Part shown: one piece after another, positions 18,701 through 27,946 of the stretch
Position numbering within the stretch: position 1 is the stretch's first letter
Layout of the letters: each line of letters begins with the position of its first letter
Source: Fluctibacter corallii
GTDB taxonomy: Bacteria > Pseudomonadota > Gammaproteobacteria > Enterobacterales > Alteromonadaceae
NCBI RefSeq assembly: GCF_025751585.1
Contig: NZ_JAOWKX010000007.1
Span: 186,001 to 250,000 of the forward strand
Length of the DNA stretch: 64,000 nucleotides
Reading direction: 5' to 3'
Program-made: the position numbers and the translations under genes
The notes under the pieces: generated by a model
Told to the model about the DNA's origin: nothing
The model's input: only the letters and a program-made list of their open reading frames with translations
The model's database searches: none

Positions 18701-20290
18701 TTACTTGATAACCGGCGGCGTCTCAAAGGTGTGGTAAGGCGCAGGCGATGGCAATTCCCATTCAAGCCCTTCAGCCCCTTCCCATACTTGTGGAGAGACT
18801 GCCTCTCCCTCTTTGCGACACGCCTTAATCAGTAGCCACAAGAAAATCAATTGCGATAAACCAAACGCAAAGCCTCCAATACTGATCCATTTATTAAAGT
18901 CAGCAAATTGCAATGCATAGTCAGGAATACGTCGAGGCATACCAGCCAAGCCAATAAAGTGCATGGGGAAGAACAACACGTTGACTGAAATAAGCGAACA
19001 CCAAAAATGCCATTTAGCCAAAGTCACATCAAACATTTTGCCCGTCCATTTAGGCAACCAGTAATACACTGCCGCCATAATGGAAAAAACCGCGCCGGTT
19101 ACGAGTACATAATGGAAATGAGCAACGACAAAATAGGTGTCATGGTATTGGAAGTCGACTGGCGTGATAGCGAGCATTAGTCCAGACAAGCCGCCAATAG
19201 TGAACAGCACAATAAAGGCTAAGGCAAATAGCATCGGCACTTCAAAGGTTAACGCGCCTCGCCACATTGTGGCGACCCAGTTAAACACTTTCACACCCGT
19301 AGGGACGGAGATTAACATGGTCGCCATCATAAAAAATAGTTCTGCTGCCAGCGGCATACCGACAGTAAACATATGGTGTGCCCATACAATAAACGACAAT
19401 AATGCAATCGACGCTGTGGCGTACACCATAGAGGCATAACCAAACAATTTTTTGCGAGAAAATGTGGGAACAATCTGCGAAATAATGCCGAACGCTGGCA
19501 AAATCATAATGTAAACTTCTGGATGGCCGAAAAACCAGAAAATATGCTGGAATAGCACAGGGTCGCCGCCACCTGCCGCATCAAAGAAACTCGTGCCAAA
19601 ATACTTATCGGTTAACACCATTGTTACCGCGCCCGCAAGCACTGGCATGACAGCGATTAGCAAAAAGGCGGTAATGAGCCATGTCCATACAAACAGCGGC
19701 ATCTTCATCCATGTCATGCCAGGTGCGCGCATGTTGAAGATGGTCACTATCACGTTGATAGCCCCCATAATCGAAGACGCCCCCATGATGTGGACAGAAA
19801 ATACAAACAACGCCGTAGAATCACTACTATAGGTAGTAGACAGAGGAGCATAGAACGTCCAACCGAATGCTGGGCCGCCTCCTTCAACAAACAGCGAAGA
19901 CAGTAAAATAATGAAGGCAAAAGGCAGGATCCAGAAGCTCCAGTTATTCATTCTGGGCAGCGCCATATCGGGTGCGCCAATCATCATCGGCACGAGCCAG
20001 TTTGCTAATCCAGTAAAAGCGGGCATCACGGCACCAAAGACCATAATCAGTCCATGAACCGTTGTCATTTGATTGAAGAAGTCAGGTTCGACTATTTGCA
20101 ATCCCGGCTGAAATAATTCAGCCCGAATCACCATCGCCATTGCCCCTCCCACTAAAAACATAATAAAGGCAAACCATAAATACAGCGTGCCGATGTCTTT
20201 ATGATTGGTGGTAAATAACCAGCGCTTTATTCCAGTAGGTGCGCCATGATGATGCGCGTCGTGTTGGGTGTCGTGTGTTACTGTACTCAT
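18701..20290 (-). CDS. ctaD: Cytochrome c oxidase subunit I (caa3/aa3 type)
   Basis: Subunit I holds heme a and the heme a3-CuB centre where oxygen is reduced and protons are pumped. All twelve helices appear present in 529 residues. Helix VI has [18 protein letters not shown] with the Glu that ends the D-channel, which marks an A1-type enzyme. The CuB histidines fall in WAHHMF, and the heme ligands in [11 protein letters not shown] chose ATG 20290, which has AGGAG 7 bases upstream, over the longer frame from 20311 that would overlap ctaC. The N-terminus is His-rich ([10 protein letters not shown]). Confidence 0.97.
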   Translation of the reverse strand: MSTVTHDTQHDAHHHGAPTGIKRWLFTTNHKDIGTLYLWFAFIMFLVGGAMAMVIRAELFQPGLQIVEPDFFNQMTTVHGLIMVFGAVMPAFTGLANWLVPMMIGAPDMALPRMNNWSFWILPFAFIILLSSLFVEGGGPAFGWTFYAPLSTTYSSDSTALFVFSVHIMGASSIMGAINVIVTIFNMRAPGMTWMKMPLFVWTWLITAFLLIAVMPVLAGAVTMVLTDKYFGTSFFDAAGGGDPVLFQHIFWFFGHPEVYIMILPAFGIISQIVPTFSRKKLFGYASMVYATASIALLSFIVWAHHMFTVGMPLAAELFFMMATMLISVPTGVKVFNWVATMWRGALTFEVPMLFALAFIVLFTIGGLSGLMLAITPVDFQYHDTYFVVAHFHYVLVTGAVFSIMAAVYYWLPKWTGKMFDVTLAKWHFWCSLISVNVLFFPMHFIGLAGMPRRIPDYALQFADFNKWISIGGFAFGLSQLIFLWLLIKACRKEGEAVSPQVWEGAEGLEWELPSPAPYHTFETPPVIK

Positions 20291-20300
20291 CTCCAATCTC

Positions 20301-21458
20301 CTACTGGCCATTCATTAACGCGTTAACATCTTTGGCTTGCACGGTTTCACCTGTGCTGTTGCCCCAAGCGTTACGTTCATAAGTAATTACCGCAGCGAGC
20401 TCTTTCAGGCTGAGTTGCTTTCCGAATGCCTGCATTGCCGTTCCGGATTTCCCGTTAACAACAATATCGATATGGGCTTGCATATCATGCTTCACCATTT
20501 GGCTGCCTTTTAACGGAGGAAACACACCTGGTAAGCCTTCTCCATTTGGCATGTGGCATGCTGCACAGGCGCTAAGATAGACTTTTTCACCCGTTGTCAT
20601 CAGTTCGTCCATTGTCATATTCATGGCCAAAAGCTTTTGTTCTTCTTCTTTGGCTTTACGTTGAATATCCTCTTGCTTAGCGATCCAAGCATCGTATTCT
20701 GCGGGTTCTTTGGCGATGACAACAACTGGCATGAAGCCGTGGTCTTTTCCGCATAGTTCTGCGCACTGACCACGGTAAATGCCAGGCGTATTGACTTTCG
20801 TCCACGCTTCATTGATAAATCCTGGGTTCGCATCTTTTTTTACAGCAAAATCGGGCACCCACCACGAGTGAATCACATCGTCACTGGTGACTAAAAATCG
20901 TACTTTTTTGCCTGTGGGAATCACTAAAGGGCGGTCAACTTCAAGTAAGTAGTTCTGGCCTTTTTCAAATTTATTCTGAATTTGTTCAGGTTGCGTGGCG
21001 AGTATTGAGTAGAATGACACGTCATTATCCATATACTTATAGTGCCACTTCCACTGAGAGCCCGTCACAAGTACCGTGACATCTGCCGATTCAGTATCTT
21101 CCATCGCAATTAATGTATTGGTAGCGGGAATCGCCATAAAAATAAGAATAATAAAAGGAATAATTGTCCACGCAATTTCGACTTTCACACTCTCATGAAA
21201 GTTAGCGGGTTTCACCCCACGAGACTTTCGGTGAAACAGTATGCTGTAAAACATCGCACCAAATACGATGACGGCGATAACAACACAAATGATGAACATA
21301 AGCATGTGAAGGTCATACACCTCACCGCTGATGTCCGTCACTCCTTTCCTAAGGTTCAGTTGATATGCATCAACGGTGTCTTCAGATGCTGCCAACACTG
21401 GCAAAATCGCCAACGATGACAGAACAAAGATTAACGCACGAGACAACACATGTTTCAC
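20301..21458 (-). CDS. ctaC: Cytochrome c oxidase subunit II with fused cytochrome c domain
   Basis: Subunit II accepts electrons at CuA. The 385-residue protein has a signal peptide (about 1-24), two helices (about 50-72 and 95-115), and a cupredoxin domain. CuA ligands are H197, C232, E234, C236, H240 and M243, in [14 protein letters not shown]-terminal extension from about residue 285 holds a cytochrome c domain with CAACH (C298, C301, H302), making this a caa3-type subunit that carries its own electron entry heme. It is the first gene of the oxidase operon. Confidence 0.97.
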   Translation of the reverse strand: MKHVLSRALIFVLSSLAILPVLAASEDTVDAYQLNLRKGVTDISGEVYDLHMLMFIICVVIAVIVFGAMFYSILFHRKSRGVKPANFHESVKVEIAWTIIPFIILIFMAIPATNTLIAMEDTESADVTVLVTGSQWKWHYKYMDNDVSFYSILATQPEQIQNKFEKGQNYLLEVDRPLVIPTGKKVRFLVTSDDVIHSWWVPDFAVKKDANPGFINEAWTKVNTPGIYRGQCAELCGKDHGFMPVVVIAKEPAEYDAWIAKQEDIQRKAKEEEQKLLAMNMTMDELMTTGEKVYLSACAACHMPNGEGLPGVFPPLKGSQMVKHDMQAHIDIVVNGKSGTAMQAFGKQLSLKELAAVITYERNAWGNSTGETVQAKDVNALMNGQ

Positions 21459-21846
21459 TCAGCACCTCCTCTGTCCATTATCCTATTCCTTTTAAGGAGT
21501 ATGGCTTAAAACCCCAACAAGATGGTTAATGTTCTGACAGCTTATTGTTATTCTTTTGTTAAAAGATGTATAAGAAATACTCAATTTAGAGGATGGAGTC
21601 TAGTAATTTTATTATTTTTTAATCTTTTTGATTATATTTCACACAATCGTAAAGGTAATTTATTTTCTCTGAGATAATTATTAGGGATTACGGCAAATGA
21701 CTCATTTACCTAGCAATTCTTCTGAACAGTAAATACCGGAGTGGAAATAGGTGGGAAGGCCAGTCGATTGGCTAATAAGGCACATTGCAGACTTAAGAAG
21801 AAACCTATCCATTAAATCTGCAATATCACTCAAGACGCTGGAATGT
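21459..21846. other. Intergenic region between ctaC and lexA
   Basis: This 388-base AT-rich stretch separates the start of ctaC from the end of lexA, both on the minus strand, so it must hold the oxidase operon promoter and any lexA terminator. I could not pick a convincing promoter. An 8-base inverted repeat (ATTGCAGA at 21784, TCTGCAAT at 21817) with a 25-base loop lies 23 bases past lexA; it has no U-tract. No gene was seen. Confidence 0.5.
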
Positions 21847-22470
21847 TTACATCCAATCTGCGTTTCGGATTACGCCAACCGCGATGCCTTCAACGCTGAA
21901 AGGCTGAGAAGCTAGGTCGACTTTGATAGGCGAGAATGCATCATTTTCAGCATGCAATAGAACTTCACGGCCGCGCTTTTCGAGCCTTTTAACGGTAACG
22001 TCATCCTCAACTCGCGCCACAATCACTTGCCCGTTATGCACATCGGTTGTTCTGTGTACAGCCAGCAAATCGCCATCTAAAATACCGATATCTTTCATAC
22101 TCATGCCATTTACACGAAGCAAAAAGTCTGCGCTTGGTTTAAATAAGTTGGGGTCGACTTGATAATGACATTCAACATGCTCCTGCGCGAGAATAGGTTC
22201 ACCCGCAGCGACACGACCAATTAGCGGTAACCCTTGCTCTTCCTCTTCATCGTTAGCAGGCACATTCAGTTTAATACCACGCGATGTTCCCGGAAGAATT
22301 TCAATGACCCCCTTTCGCGCAAGCGCTTTAAGGTGCTCTTCGGCGGCATTAGCAGAACGAAAGCCTAATTCACGTGCGATTTCTGCACGCGTTGGCGGCA
22401 TACCTGTGTTAGCCATGGTCGTTTTAATTAGTTCGAGAACTTCTTGTTGTCTGGGGGTTAGTGGACGCAT
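21847..22470 (-). CDS. lexA: SOS repressor LexA
   Basis: LexA represses DNA-damage genes and cleaves itself when RecA filaments form. The 207-residue protein has an N-terminal winged helix domain ([12 protein letters not shown], then [23 protein letters not shown]). The self-cleavage bond is A89-G90 in GRVAAGEP. The Ser-Lys dyad is S124 (NGMSM) and K161 (TVKRL). All are offset by five residues from E. coli. The insertion is an acidic linker, NDEEEEQ. Two LexA boxes just upstream show autoregulation. Confidence 0.97.
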   Translation of the reverse strand: MRPLTPRQQEVLELIKTTMANTGMPPTRAEIARELGFRSANAAEEHLKALARKGVIEILPGTSRGIKLNVPANDEEEEQGLPLIGRVAAGEPILAQEHVECHYQVDPNLFKPSADFLLRVNGMSMKDIGILDGDLLAVHRTTDVHNGQVIVARVEDDVTVKRLEKRGREVLLHAENDAFSPIKVDLASQPFSVEGIAVGVIRNADWM

Positions 22471-22477
22471 AAACAGC

Positions 22478-22493
22478 CTGTTTTTCCATACAG
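22478..22493 (-). promoter_or_regulatory. LexA box 1 at lexA promoter
   Basis: CTGTTTTTCCATACAG matches the consensus CTGT-N8-ACAG exactly. It lies 8 bases upstream of the lexA start codon and should mediate autorepression. Confidence 0.9.
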
Positions 22494-22498
22494 TTTAC

Positions 22499-22514
22499 CT
22501 GTGAGTATATCCAG
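22499..22514 (-). promoter_or_regulatory. LexA box 2 at lexA promoter
   Basis: Read on the lexA strand this is CTGGATATACTCACAG, one base off CTGT-N8-ACAG. It starts 21 bases from the first box, the same spacing as the paired boxes at E. coli lexA, so the two operators lie on one helix face. Confidence 0.85.
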
Positions 22515-22674
22515 TATAGCGGAGATCTCAATGATTTATTTCGATTTTTCAGTTTAGGCTTTGTTATAGCTTTACTATCAGGCGTGTCAAAAACCTTACA
22601 TGGTTTAAGGTTTTAATCACCGTTAATCGCTTTACATCAACGTCTTTCAACTGAATAATCCCGCCACGTTAAAT

Positions 22675-23184
22675 GTGAGTAGTTTTGTAGCAATGAAGCG
22701 GTGGCGAGAAAAGTTTTCTGAGAAGTGGCGAGTTAGGTTCATTGATATTTGGGCAATGAACAGCTTTTCCTATGCTGTCGCTTTGCCAATAGAACTCGTC
22801 ATTGCTGGTATGAGCTGGCAAGAGCATGTAAAAGTCAGAGCGGTAGCTTTGCTTCTCAATACGCTGGTGGCACGCCCTTTTGGTGTGTGGAGAGAATTCG
22901 TGTTCATCAAATTGGGGTTATCGCACCATCAACATTGGTTTCGATTATACCTTGGCGATACGCTGGTATTTCTATCATTCCAAATGCCCCTTTACTTGGG
23001 CAACATGTACTTGGGGGGCGCTGATAGCATAGAGATGCTCAAAGCCGCACTTACCGTGAGTCTCATTGCTGGATTATTAGGAAGACCCTACGGCATGTAC
23101 TTAGATTGGTTAACACGCAAATTCCTAAACACGATTCCTAACGTTGACAAAGCAGTTTCACAAACATCGATGGTGAAGTCATGA
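22675..23184 (+). CDS. alaE: AlaE-like L-alanine exporter
   Basis: AlaE is a small inner-membrane protein that exports L-alanine and prevents its toxic build-up. The 169-residue product has four predicted helices and the family blocks FIDIWAMNSFSYAVALPIELVIAGMSW, LNTLVARPFGVWREF and GLLGRPYGMYLDW. The last is close to the E. coli pattern GAVYGYFLDYCRR. The start is GTG 22675 in this call; ATG 22693 is equally possible, as neither has a clear ribosome site. Its stop overlaps the racemase gene start by 4 bases, so the two are translationally coupled. Confidence 0.85.
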   Translation: MSSFVAMKRWREKFSEKWRVRFIDIWAMNSFSYAVALPIELVIAGMSWQEHVKVRAVALLLNTLVARPFGVWREFVFIKLGLSHHQHWFRLYLGDTLVFLSFQMPLYLGNMYLGGADSIEMLKAALTVSLIAGLLGRPYGMYLDWLTRKFLNTIPNVDKAVSQTSMVKS

Positions 23185-23891
23185 TAAAAAATACAATTCA
23201 ATCTAGTCACGTGGTGGTTGGCGTCATCGCGGGAACAATGACTGACACACAATTTGGTCTTAATTATCTTGAATCTCAAAATACAGTTGGGTTCGGTCTA
23301 AGCATTTCTCACACACCGCAAGCGCAAACCAATTTGCAAGCCCTTGATCGCATTACCCTAACCGAACTTGTAGAGCAAACCATTACGACATTGGTCAATG
23401 AAGGCGTGAATTGCATCATGATTTACTGTAACTCCCTCTCTGGGGCCATTGATCTTGAACGCATTCATGCTTTCTCACCTGTGCCAGTCGTCACGCCATT
23501 AGAGGTGTACCAAAACCTGACTCATCAATACCGTAATTTCGGGTTGCTGGCGGCCAATTGCCAAAGCTGTGCAAACATCGAAAAGAACATCCTCGCAACT
23601 AATCCAACAGCCAAAGTGATTGGGATTGGCAACTTGCAAATTGTTGAAGACATAGAAGCGGGGCTCGATCCCGATATGATTGTTAATCTTCATGCATTAC
23701 GCGAACTTACCAGTGCTTTGGTAAAAAGTGGTGTGCAAATTTTAATATTAGGTTGCACACATTTTGATTATATTTATGATGCGCTAGATAGCGTCACCCA
23801 TGATATTCGCCTCTTCCTGCCATCAGAAAAAATGCTAGAAAATTTGCAGCGCCGCGTCGAGATATCACCAACACAGCTAAGCGTAACGTAA
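23181..23891 (+). CDS. Aspartate/glutamate racemase family protein
   Basis: This 236-residue cytoplasmic protein has the PLP-independent two-cysteine racemase layout: Cys83 in YCNSLSG and Cys192 in LGCTHFDY, each at the end of a core strand. Members interconvert L- and D-amino acids (Asp, Glu, hydantoins). The exact substrate cannot be read from sequence. It is coupled to an alanine exporter, so a role in handling D- or L-amino acids before export is a reasonable inference. A peptidoglycan MurI is less likely, since the N-terminal GVIAGTMTDTQFGL differs from the MurI start (V.DSG.GG). Confidence 0.82.
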   Translation: MIKNTIQSSHVVVGVIAGTMTDTQFGLNYLESQNTVGFGLSISHTPQAQTNLQALDRITLTELVEQTITTLVNEGVNCIMIYCNSLSGAIDLERIHAFSPVPVVTPLEVYQNLTHQYRNFGLLAANCQSCANIEKNILATNPTAKVIGIGNLQIVEDIEAGLDPDMIVNLHALRELTSALVKSGVQILILGCTHFDYIYDALDSVTHDIRLFLPSEKMLENLQRRVEISPTQLSVT

Positions 23892-23895
23892 ATCC

Positions 23896-25266
23896 TTAAC
23901 GTCCAACAGACACTGCATTATTGTCGAGCGCACGTAGCGCTCGCAATTTTCGGCGTACTGCTTCAATACGTGAAAAAATATCTTCTTTATCACAATCAGC
24001 GTTGTCTTGAGATTTCTGTGCCTGCTCAATACTGGCAAGCTGCTCTTGAATAAAGGTTTTTTGCTGAATACTGTTCACACTATCAGTAATGTGGCTTAAG
24101 CCTTCTATCAACCGAATGGTCACCGCTACACTGTCTTTGGCATATTGGCGAATTTGATCAAAGGCTGCGTGACCAATGTCTGCGAAGGTAAGTGGCTTAC
24201 GCTCCACTCTGAACACACGATCGTCATCAACCAAATACGGATACGGGAAGGTTTTTTGAGTCAATTCGCACATCATCGCCGACAGGTTATCAACGCATGC
24301 AATGGCTGAATAAGGGTCATTCACGCCCGGTGATAAAGCCCGAACGGCAATTTCAACCAATTGGTGAACCGCAAATTCCGGATCTTGCGCAGGCGTGCGC
24401 TGTGAACCAATCACTATGTTTTCTTCGAACCTCGCGTGATCAAGAGACGCTTTAACTGCAAAGTGATGCAGTGTCAGTAGTTTTGCACCTTTCACCAAAT
24501 AATTACCAGGCAGATGAGAAACAACAATACAGGCATCAAGTGAGCACGCTATCTGCTTGAGTCCACCATAATCAATCGCCTGCACATAACCACTCTCGCT
24601 TGCATATATATGCGTCACACACGGGTACTTAGCTTTTGCTTCGTTGATGACAGATGCGTCACAATCCACACCTTGCGCCTGATCGTCATCGCTTGGGAAT
24701 AAACGATTAATGGTGTTATCTAGACGACGATGAACATCACTAATCACCTGATCGGCCTGTATAGTCCGTGCAACGTGATGAATGTAAAAAATCAATACGC
24801 CAATACTGGCCAGACTCAGCAATACCGCGACATAGACTGCCATACCCGGTACCTGTTGACGAGACTCAAATTCATCGGTCACTTCCACCACTAAAATACA
24901 ATAAATAAAAGTAGCTAAGAACGTTCCCATGACCATTTTCGTGCCATTGTCAGCCATAAAATGACGTATCAAGCGCGGACCAAATTGTTGAGAAGCCATC
25001 GACAGCGATAACACCGTTATCGAAAACACAATACTGGTAACGGTAATCATTGAGCCAGCGAGGGTCGTCAATAACGAAACGATGGTGTCTGAATTGCTCT
25101 CATACACAAATTTGAGCAATGTAATATTGTGAAAAACTTCATTTCTATCGAGTTCTATTAGCGTCTTTGCCAGAACCACCGCGCCTAATAACATGCAGGA
25201 CGGTACGAACCAAAAACTGGTTCGCAATGTTTCAATCAGTGTCAGTGCTCTTGCCTTTATTCGCAT
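23896..25266 (-). CDS. DUF2254 family membrane protein
   Basis: The 456-residue protein has four transmembrane helices in its first 165 residues (for example FWFVPSCMLLGAVVLAKTLI and VTSIVFSITVLSLSMASQQFGPRLIRHF) and a large cytoplasmic part with the conserved block AVHQLVEIAVRALSPGVNDPYSAI. These are marks of DUF2254. No biochemical role is established to my knowledge. It lies convergent to the racemase with 4 bases between, and divergent from plsB. Confidence 0.85.
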   Translation of the reverse strand: MRIKARALTLIETLRTSFWFVPSCMLLGAVVLAKTLIELDRNEVFHNITLLKFVYESNSDTIVSLLTTLAGSMITVTSIVFSITVLSLSMASQQFGPRLIRHFMADNGTKMVMGTFLATFIYCILVVEVTDEFESRQQVPGMAVYVAVLLSLASIGVLIFYIHHVARTIQADQVISDVHRRLDNTINRLFPSDDDQAQGVDCDASVINEAKAKYPCVTHIYASESGYVQAIDYGGLKQIACSLDACIVVSHLPGNYLVKGAKLLTLHHFAVKASLDHARFEENIVIGSQRTPAQDPEFAVHQLVEIAVRALSPGVNDPYSAIACVDNLSAMMCELTQKTFPYPYLVDDDRVFRVERKPLTFADIGHAAFDQIRQYAKDSVAVTIRLIEGLSHITDSVNSIQQKTFIQEQLASIEQAQKSQDNADCDKEDIFSRIEAVRRKLRALRALDNNAVSVGR

Positions 25267-25449
25267 AAAAATGGAACCCTTATCAGATTTGTGCTGTCTT
25301 AGCTGCTCTTTATTAGAAATTTCGATATGCTAAGTGGCTGTTTGTACCTGAAAAAATTATCGATTTAGTCTAAAAGTAGCTTACGACAAGCAAATTAGTG
25401 CGGGTCGTGCTATCCTTCGCGCGTTTTTTTAAAGTGAGGTTAACGTTAT

Positions 25450-27909
25450 ATGGTTTGGCTGCAAAAGTTGCTGCTAGCGATCATCTCTACCCCTGTTAAA
25501 TGGCTTGTGAGAGCAAACAGTATTCCAGCAGACATTGAAAATGAGCTGGGTATCGATAAATCCAAACCAATTATTTATCTCTTACGTACAAATTCGCTCA
25601 CCGATCAGGTTGCATTGAAAATGTCGGCAGATGCGTTAGGCCTGCCCGATCCGACCAAGCCTATCAAACTCGGTAAGCGAGATATCAAGTCGTGCCTATT
25701 TCTGCAACAACCTCAGTCAGTTTTTCGCGGCACCAGCAAGCCTACCAGCATTGCGGATGACTTTACACGCTTGTTCCGATTGCATCGCAAAGATGAGCAA
25801 GTCGATCTGCAAATTGTACCCGTGTCTATTTTTTGGGGCAGAGCTCCGGGTAAATCCTCATCTGGTTGGTCTGATTTACTTGCCGATCGCGCATCACCAA
25901 GCTGGTTACGAAAAATTTTTATCGTTTTATTTTTAGGCCGCGATAATTTTGTCTGCTACAGCAAAGCGGTATCTTCCAAAGCCATGACACAATTAAAAGG
26001 CACAGACGAAGAAATCGCTCACAAGTTAATTCGATTGGCGGGCACTCACTTTCATCGTAAACGTCAAACACTAACAGGTCCTACGTTGTTAGAACGCCAA
26101 GATCTTAATAACGCAATTCTTGGCTCAGACTCCGTCAGAAAAGCGATTGAAGAAGAGGTCAAGCACAAGAAAGTATCTAACGACAAAGCCCGCGCGACAG
26201 CACAAAGTTACATTAATGAAATCGCTGCAGACTACCGAGAAGGCCTGATCCGCATCGGTGACCGCATACTTACACGCATCTGGAATAAAATTTACGACGG
26301 CATTGAAGTCGGCAATGCGGACAAAGTCCGTGAGCTCGCCCAAAATGGCCATGAAATCATTTATGTTCCTTGTCACCGCAGCCACATGGACTACCTGTTA
26401 TTAACCTATGTAATTTATCATGAAGGCTTAGTTACACCCCATATTGCCGCAGGCATTAACTTAAACTTCTGGCCAGTTGGCGGGATTTTTCGTCGAGGTG
26501 GGGCATTTTTCATTCGCCGCAGTTTCGCGGGTAACAAGTTATACACGGCGGTGTTCAGAGAATATTTAGAGCTGCTTTTTAATCGTGGCTATTCTGTTAA
26601 GTACTACGCTGAGGGTGGCCGCAGTAGAACAGGCCGATTGTTACCGCCAAAAACGGGGATGCTTGCTATGACTGTGCAGGCTGTGACTAAAGGCATCAAC
26701 CGCCCTGTCAGTATCGTTCCTGTGTACATTGGGTATGAGCACGTCATGGAAGTGGGTAGCTACCTTAAAGAGCTAAAAGGCAGTACGAAAAAGAAAGAAT
26801 CAGCATTTCAAATCTTTTCAGCTATTCGCAAATTGAAAAACTATGGTCATGGTTTTCTCAATTTTGGTGAGCCAATTCAGCTCAACAACTTCCTCGACAG
26901 TAAAGTAGAGGACTGGCGTTCACAAAGTGCCGATCCAGATAAAAAACCCAAATGGTTAACACCCACGGTCAATGCATTGGCAAACGAAGTCATGCTCCGT
27001 ATTAATCAGTCAGCAGCGATAACAGGAATGTCGTTGTGTGCTTTGTGTCTACTGTCGGCTAAAAAACGCGCCATGAGCCGTGAAGAACTTGAAACTGCCA
27101 TTGATGATTACCTTAACTTACTAAGGGCATGCCCATATAGTGCGTCGGTGAGTATGCCTGCTCTTTCTGGCAAAGAGATTGTCACCAACACCCTCAAGTT
27201 AAATAAAATAGCGGTAACCCAAGATAGCTTTGGCGAGATTGTATCGCTTGAACGCAGCAATGCCGTTGCCTTAACTTACTACCGCAATAACATCATGCAC
27301 TTGGTGGCCTTACCTGGGCTTATTGCTGCTATCGTTGTTGCTCACCAATCACCAGATCGAACAGTCGTCACCACCTTGGTACGTCAACTGTATCCGCTAT
27401 TACAAAGAGAATTGTTTATTCACATGTCGCAAGATGCGGCCCAACACTATGTAGAGCAACTTATTTCTGCCATGGTGAACCAAGGATTATTGGTGGAAGA
27501 CGGCGAGAAGATTTGCGCTCCACCTGCAACATCACCTCAATCATATTCATTGTGGTTACTTCACAGAAGTGTACAAGAGACGCTGCATCGTTATGCCATC
27601 GTGTTGACCTTGCTTGAAAAAGACAAGCAATTCAGCCGCGGCGCACTAGAGAAGCAAGGGCGTTTACTGGCAGAACGATTGTCAGCATTGCACGGCATTA
27701 GCTCTCCTGAGTTTTATGATAAGAATGTGCTTTCGACCTTTATCAATGCACTAAAAGAGCAAAAAATTATTGGTGCATCAGAAGACGGTCAGTTAACGCA
27801 TTGTGCAACTAGCGAAGCATTGAGACACGAGATTGTCGGATTAATTGCACCTGAAATTCAGCAACGATTAGAAAAATTACTGCATGAAACTGAACAAAAG
27901 GCGAGCTAA
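25450..27909 (+). CDS. plsB: Glycerol-3-phosphate 1-O-acyltransferase PlsB
   Basis: PlsB acylates sn-glycerol 3-phosphate with acyl-CoA or acyl-ACP, the first step of phospholipid synthesis, at the inner membrane. At 819 residues it has full length. Acyltransferase motifs are in order: I, HRSHMDYLL (H309, D314); II, GAFFIRRSF; III, EGGRSRTGRLLPPKTG; IV, IVPVYIGYE. The C-terminal half is the usual helical extension. Its nearness to lexA recalls the enterobacterial plsB-dgkA-lexA-dinF order, though three genes intervene here and dgkA is absent. It ends in a hairpin that contains its stop codon. Confidence 0.97.
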   Translation: MVWLQKLLLAIISTPVKWLVRANSIPADIENELGIDKSKPIIYLLRTNSLTDQVALKMSADALGLPDPTKPIKLGKRDIKSCLFLQQPQSVFRGTSKPTSIADDFTRLFRLHRKDEQVDLQIVPVSIFWGRAPGKSSSGWSDLLADRASPSWLRKIFIVLFLGRDNFVCYSKAVSSKAMTQLKGTDEEIAHKLIRLAGTHFHRKRQTLTGPTLLERQDLNNAILGSDSVRKAIEEEVKHKKVSNDKARATAQSYINEIAADYREGLIRIGDRILTRIWNKIYDGIEVGNADKVRELAQNGHEIIYVPCHRSHMDYLLLTYVIYHEGLVTPHIAAGINLNFWPVGGIFRRGGAFFIRRSFAGNKLYTAVFREYLELLFNRGYSVKYYAEGGRSRTGRLLPPKTGMLAMTVQAVTKGINRPVSIVPVYIGYEHVMEVGSYLKELKGSTKKKESAFQIFSAIRKLKNYGHGFLNFGEPIQLNNFLDSKVEDWRSQSADPDKKPKWLTPTVNALANEVMLRINQSAAITGMSLCALCLLSAKKRAMSREELETAIDDYLNLLRACPYSASVSMPALSGKEIVTNTLKLNKIAVTQDSFGEIVSLERSNAVALTYYRNNIMHLVALPGLIAAIVVAHQSPDRTVVTTLVRQLYPLLQRELFIHMSQDAAQHYVEQLISAMVNQGLLVEDGEKICAPPATSPQSYSLWLLHRSVQETLHRYAIVLTLLEKDKQFSRGALEKQGRLLAERLSALHGISSPEFYDKNVLSTFINALKEQKIIGASEDGQLTHCATSEALRHEIVGLIAPEIQQRLEKLLHETEQKAS

Positions 27910-27918
27910 GCTCGCCTT
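27898..27918. terminator. Bidirectional hairpin between plsB and ilvA
   Basis: AAGGCGAGC and GCTCGCCTT form a perfect 9-base stem with a 3-base loop that is the plsB stop codon TAA. It lies between the convergent ends of plsB and ilvA. U-tracts are short on both strands. Confidence 0.6.
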
Positions 27919-27946
27919 AATCGCTCTCAGTACGATGCCGTTTTCA

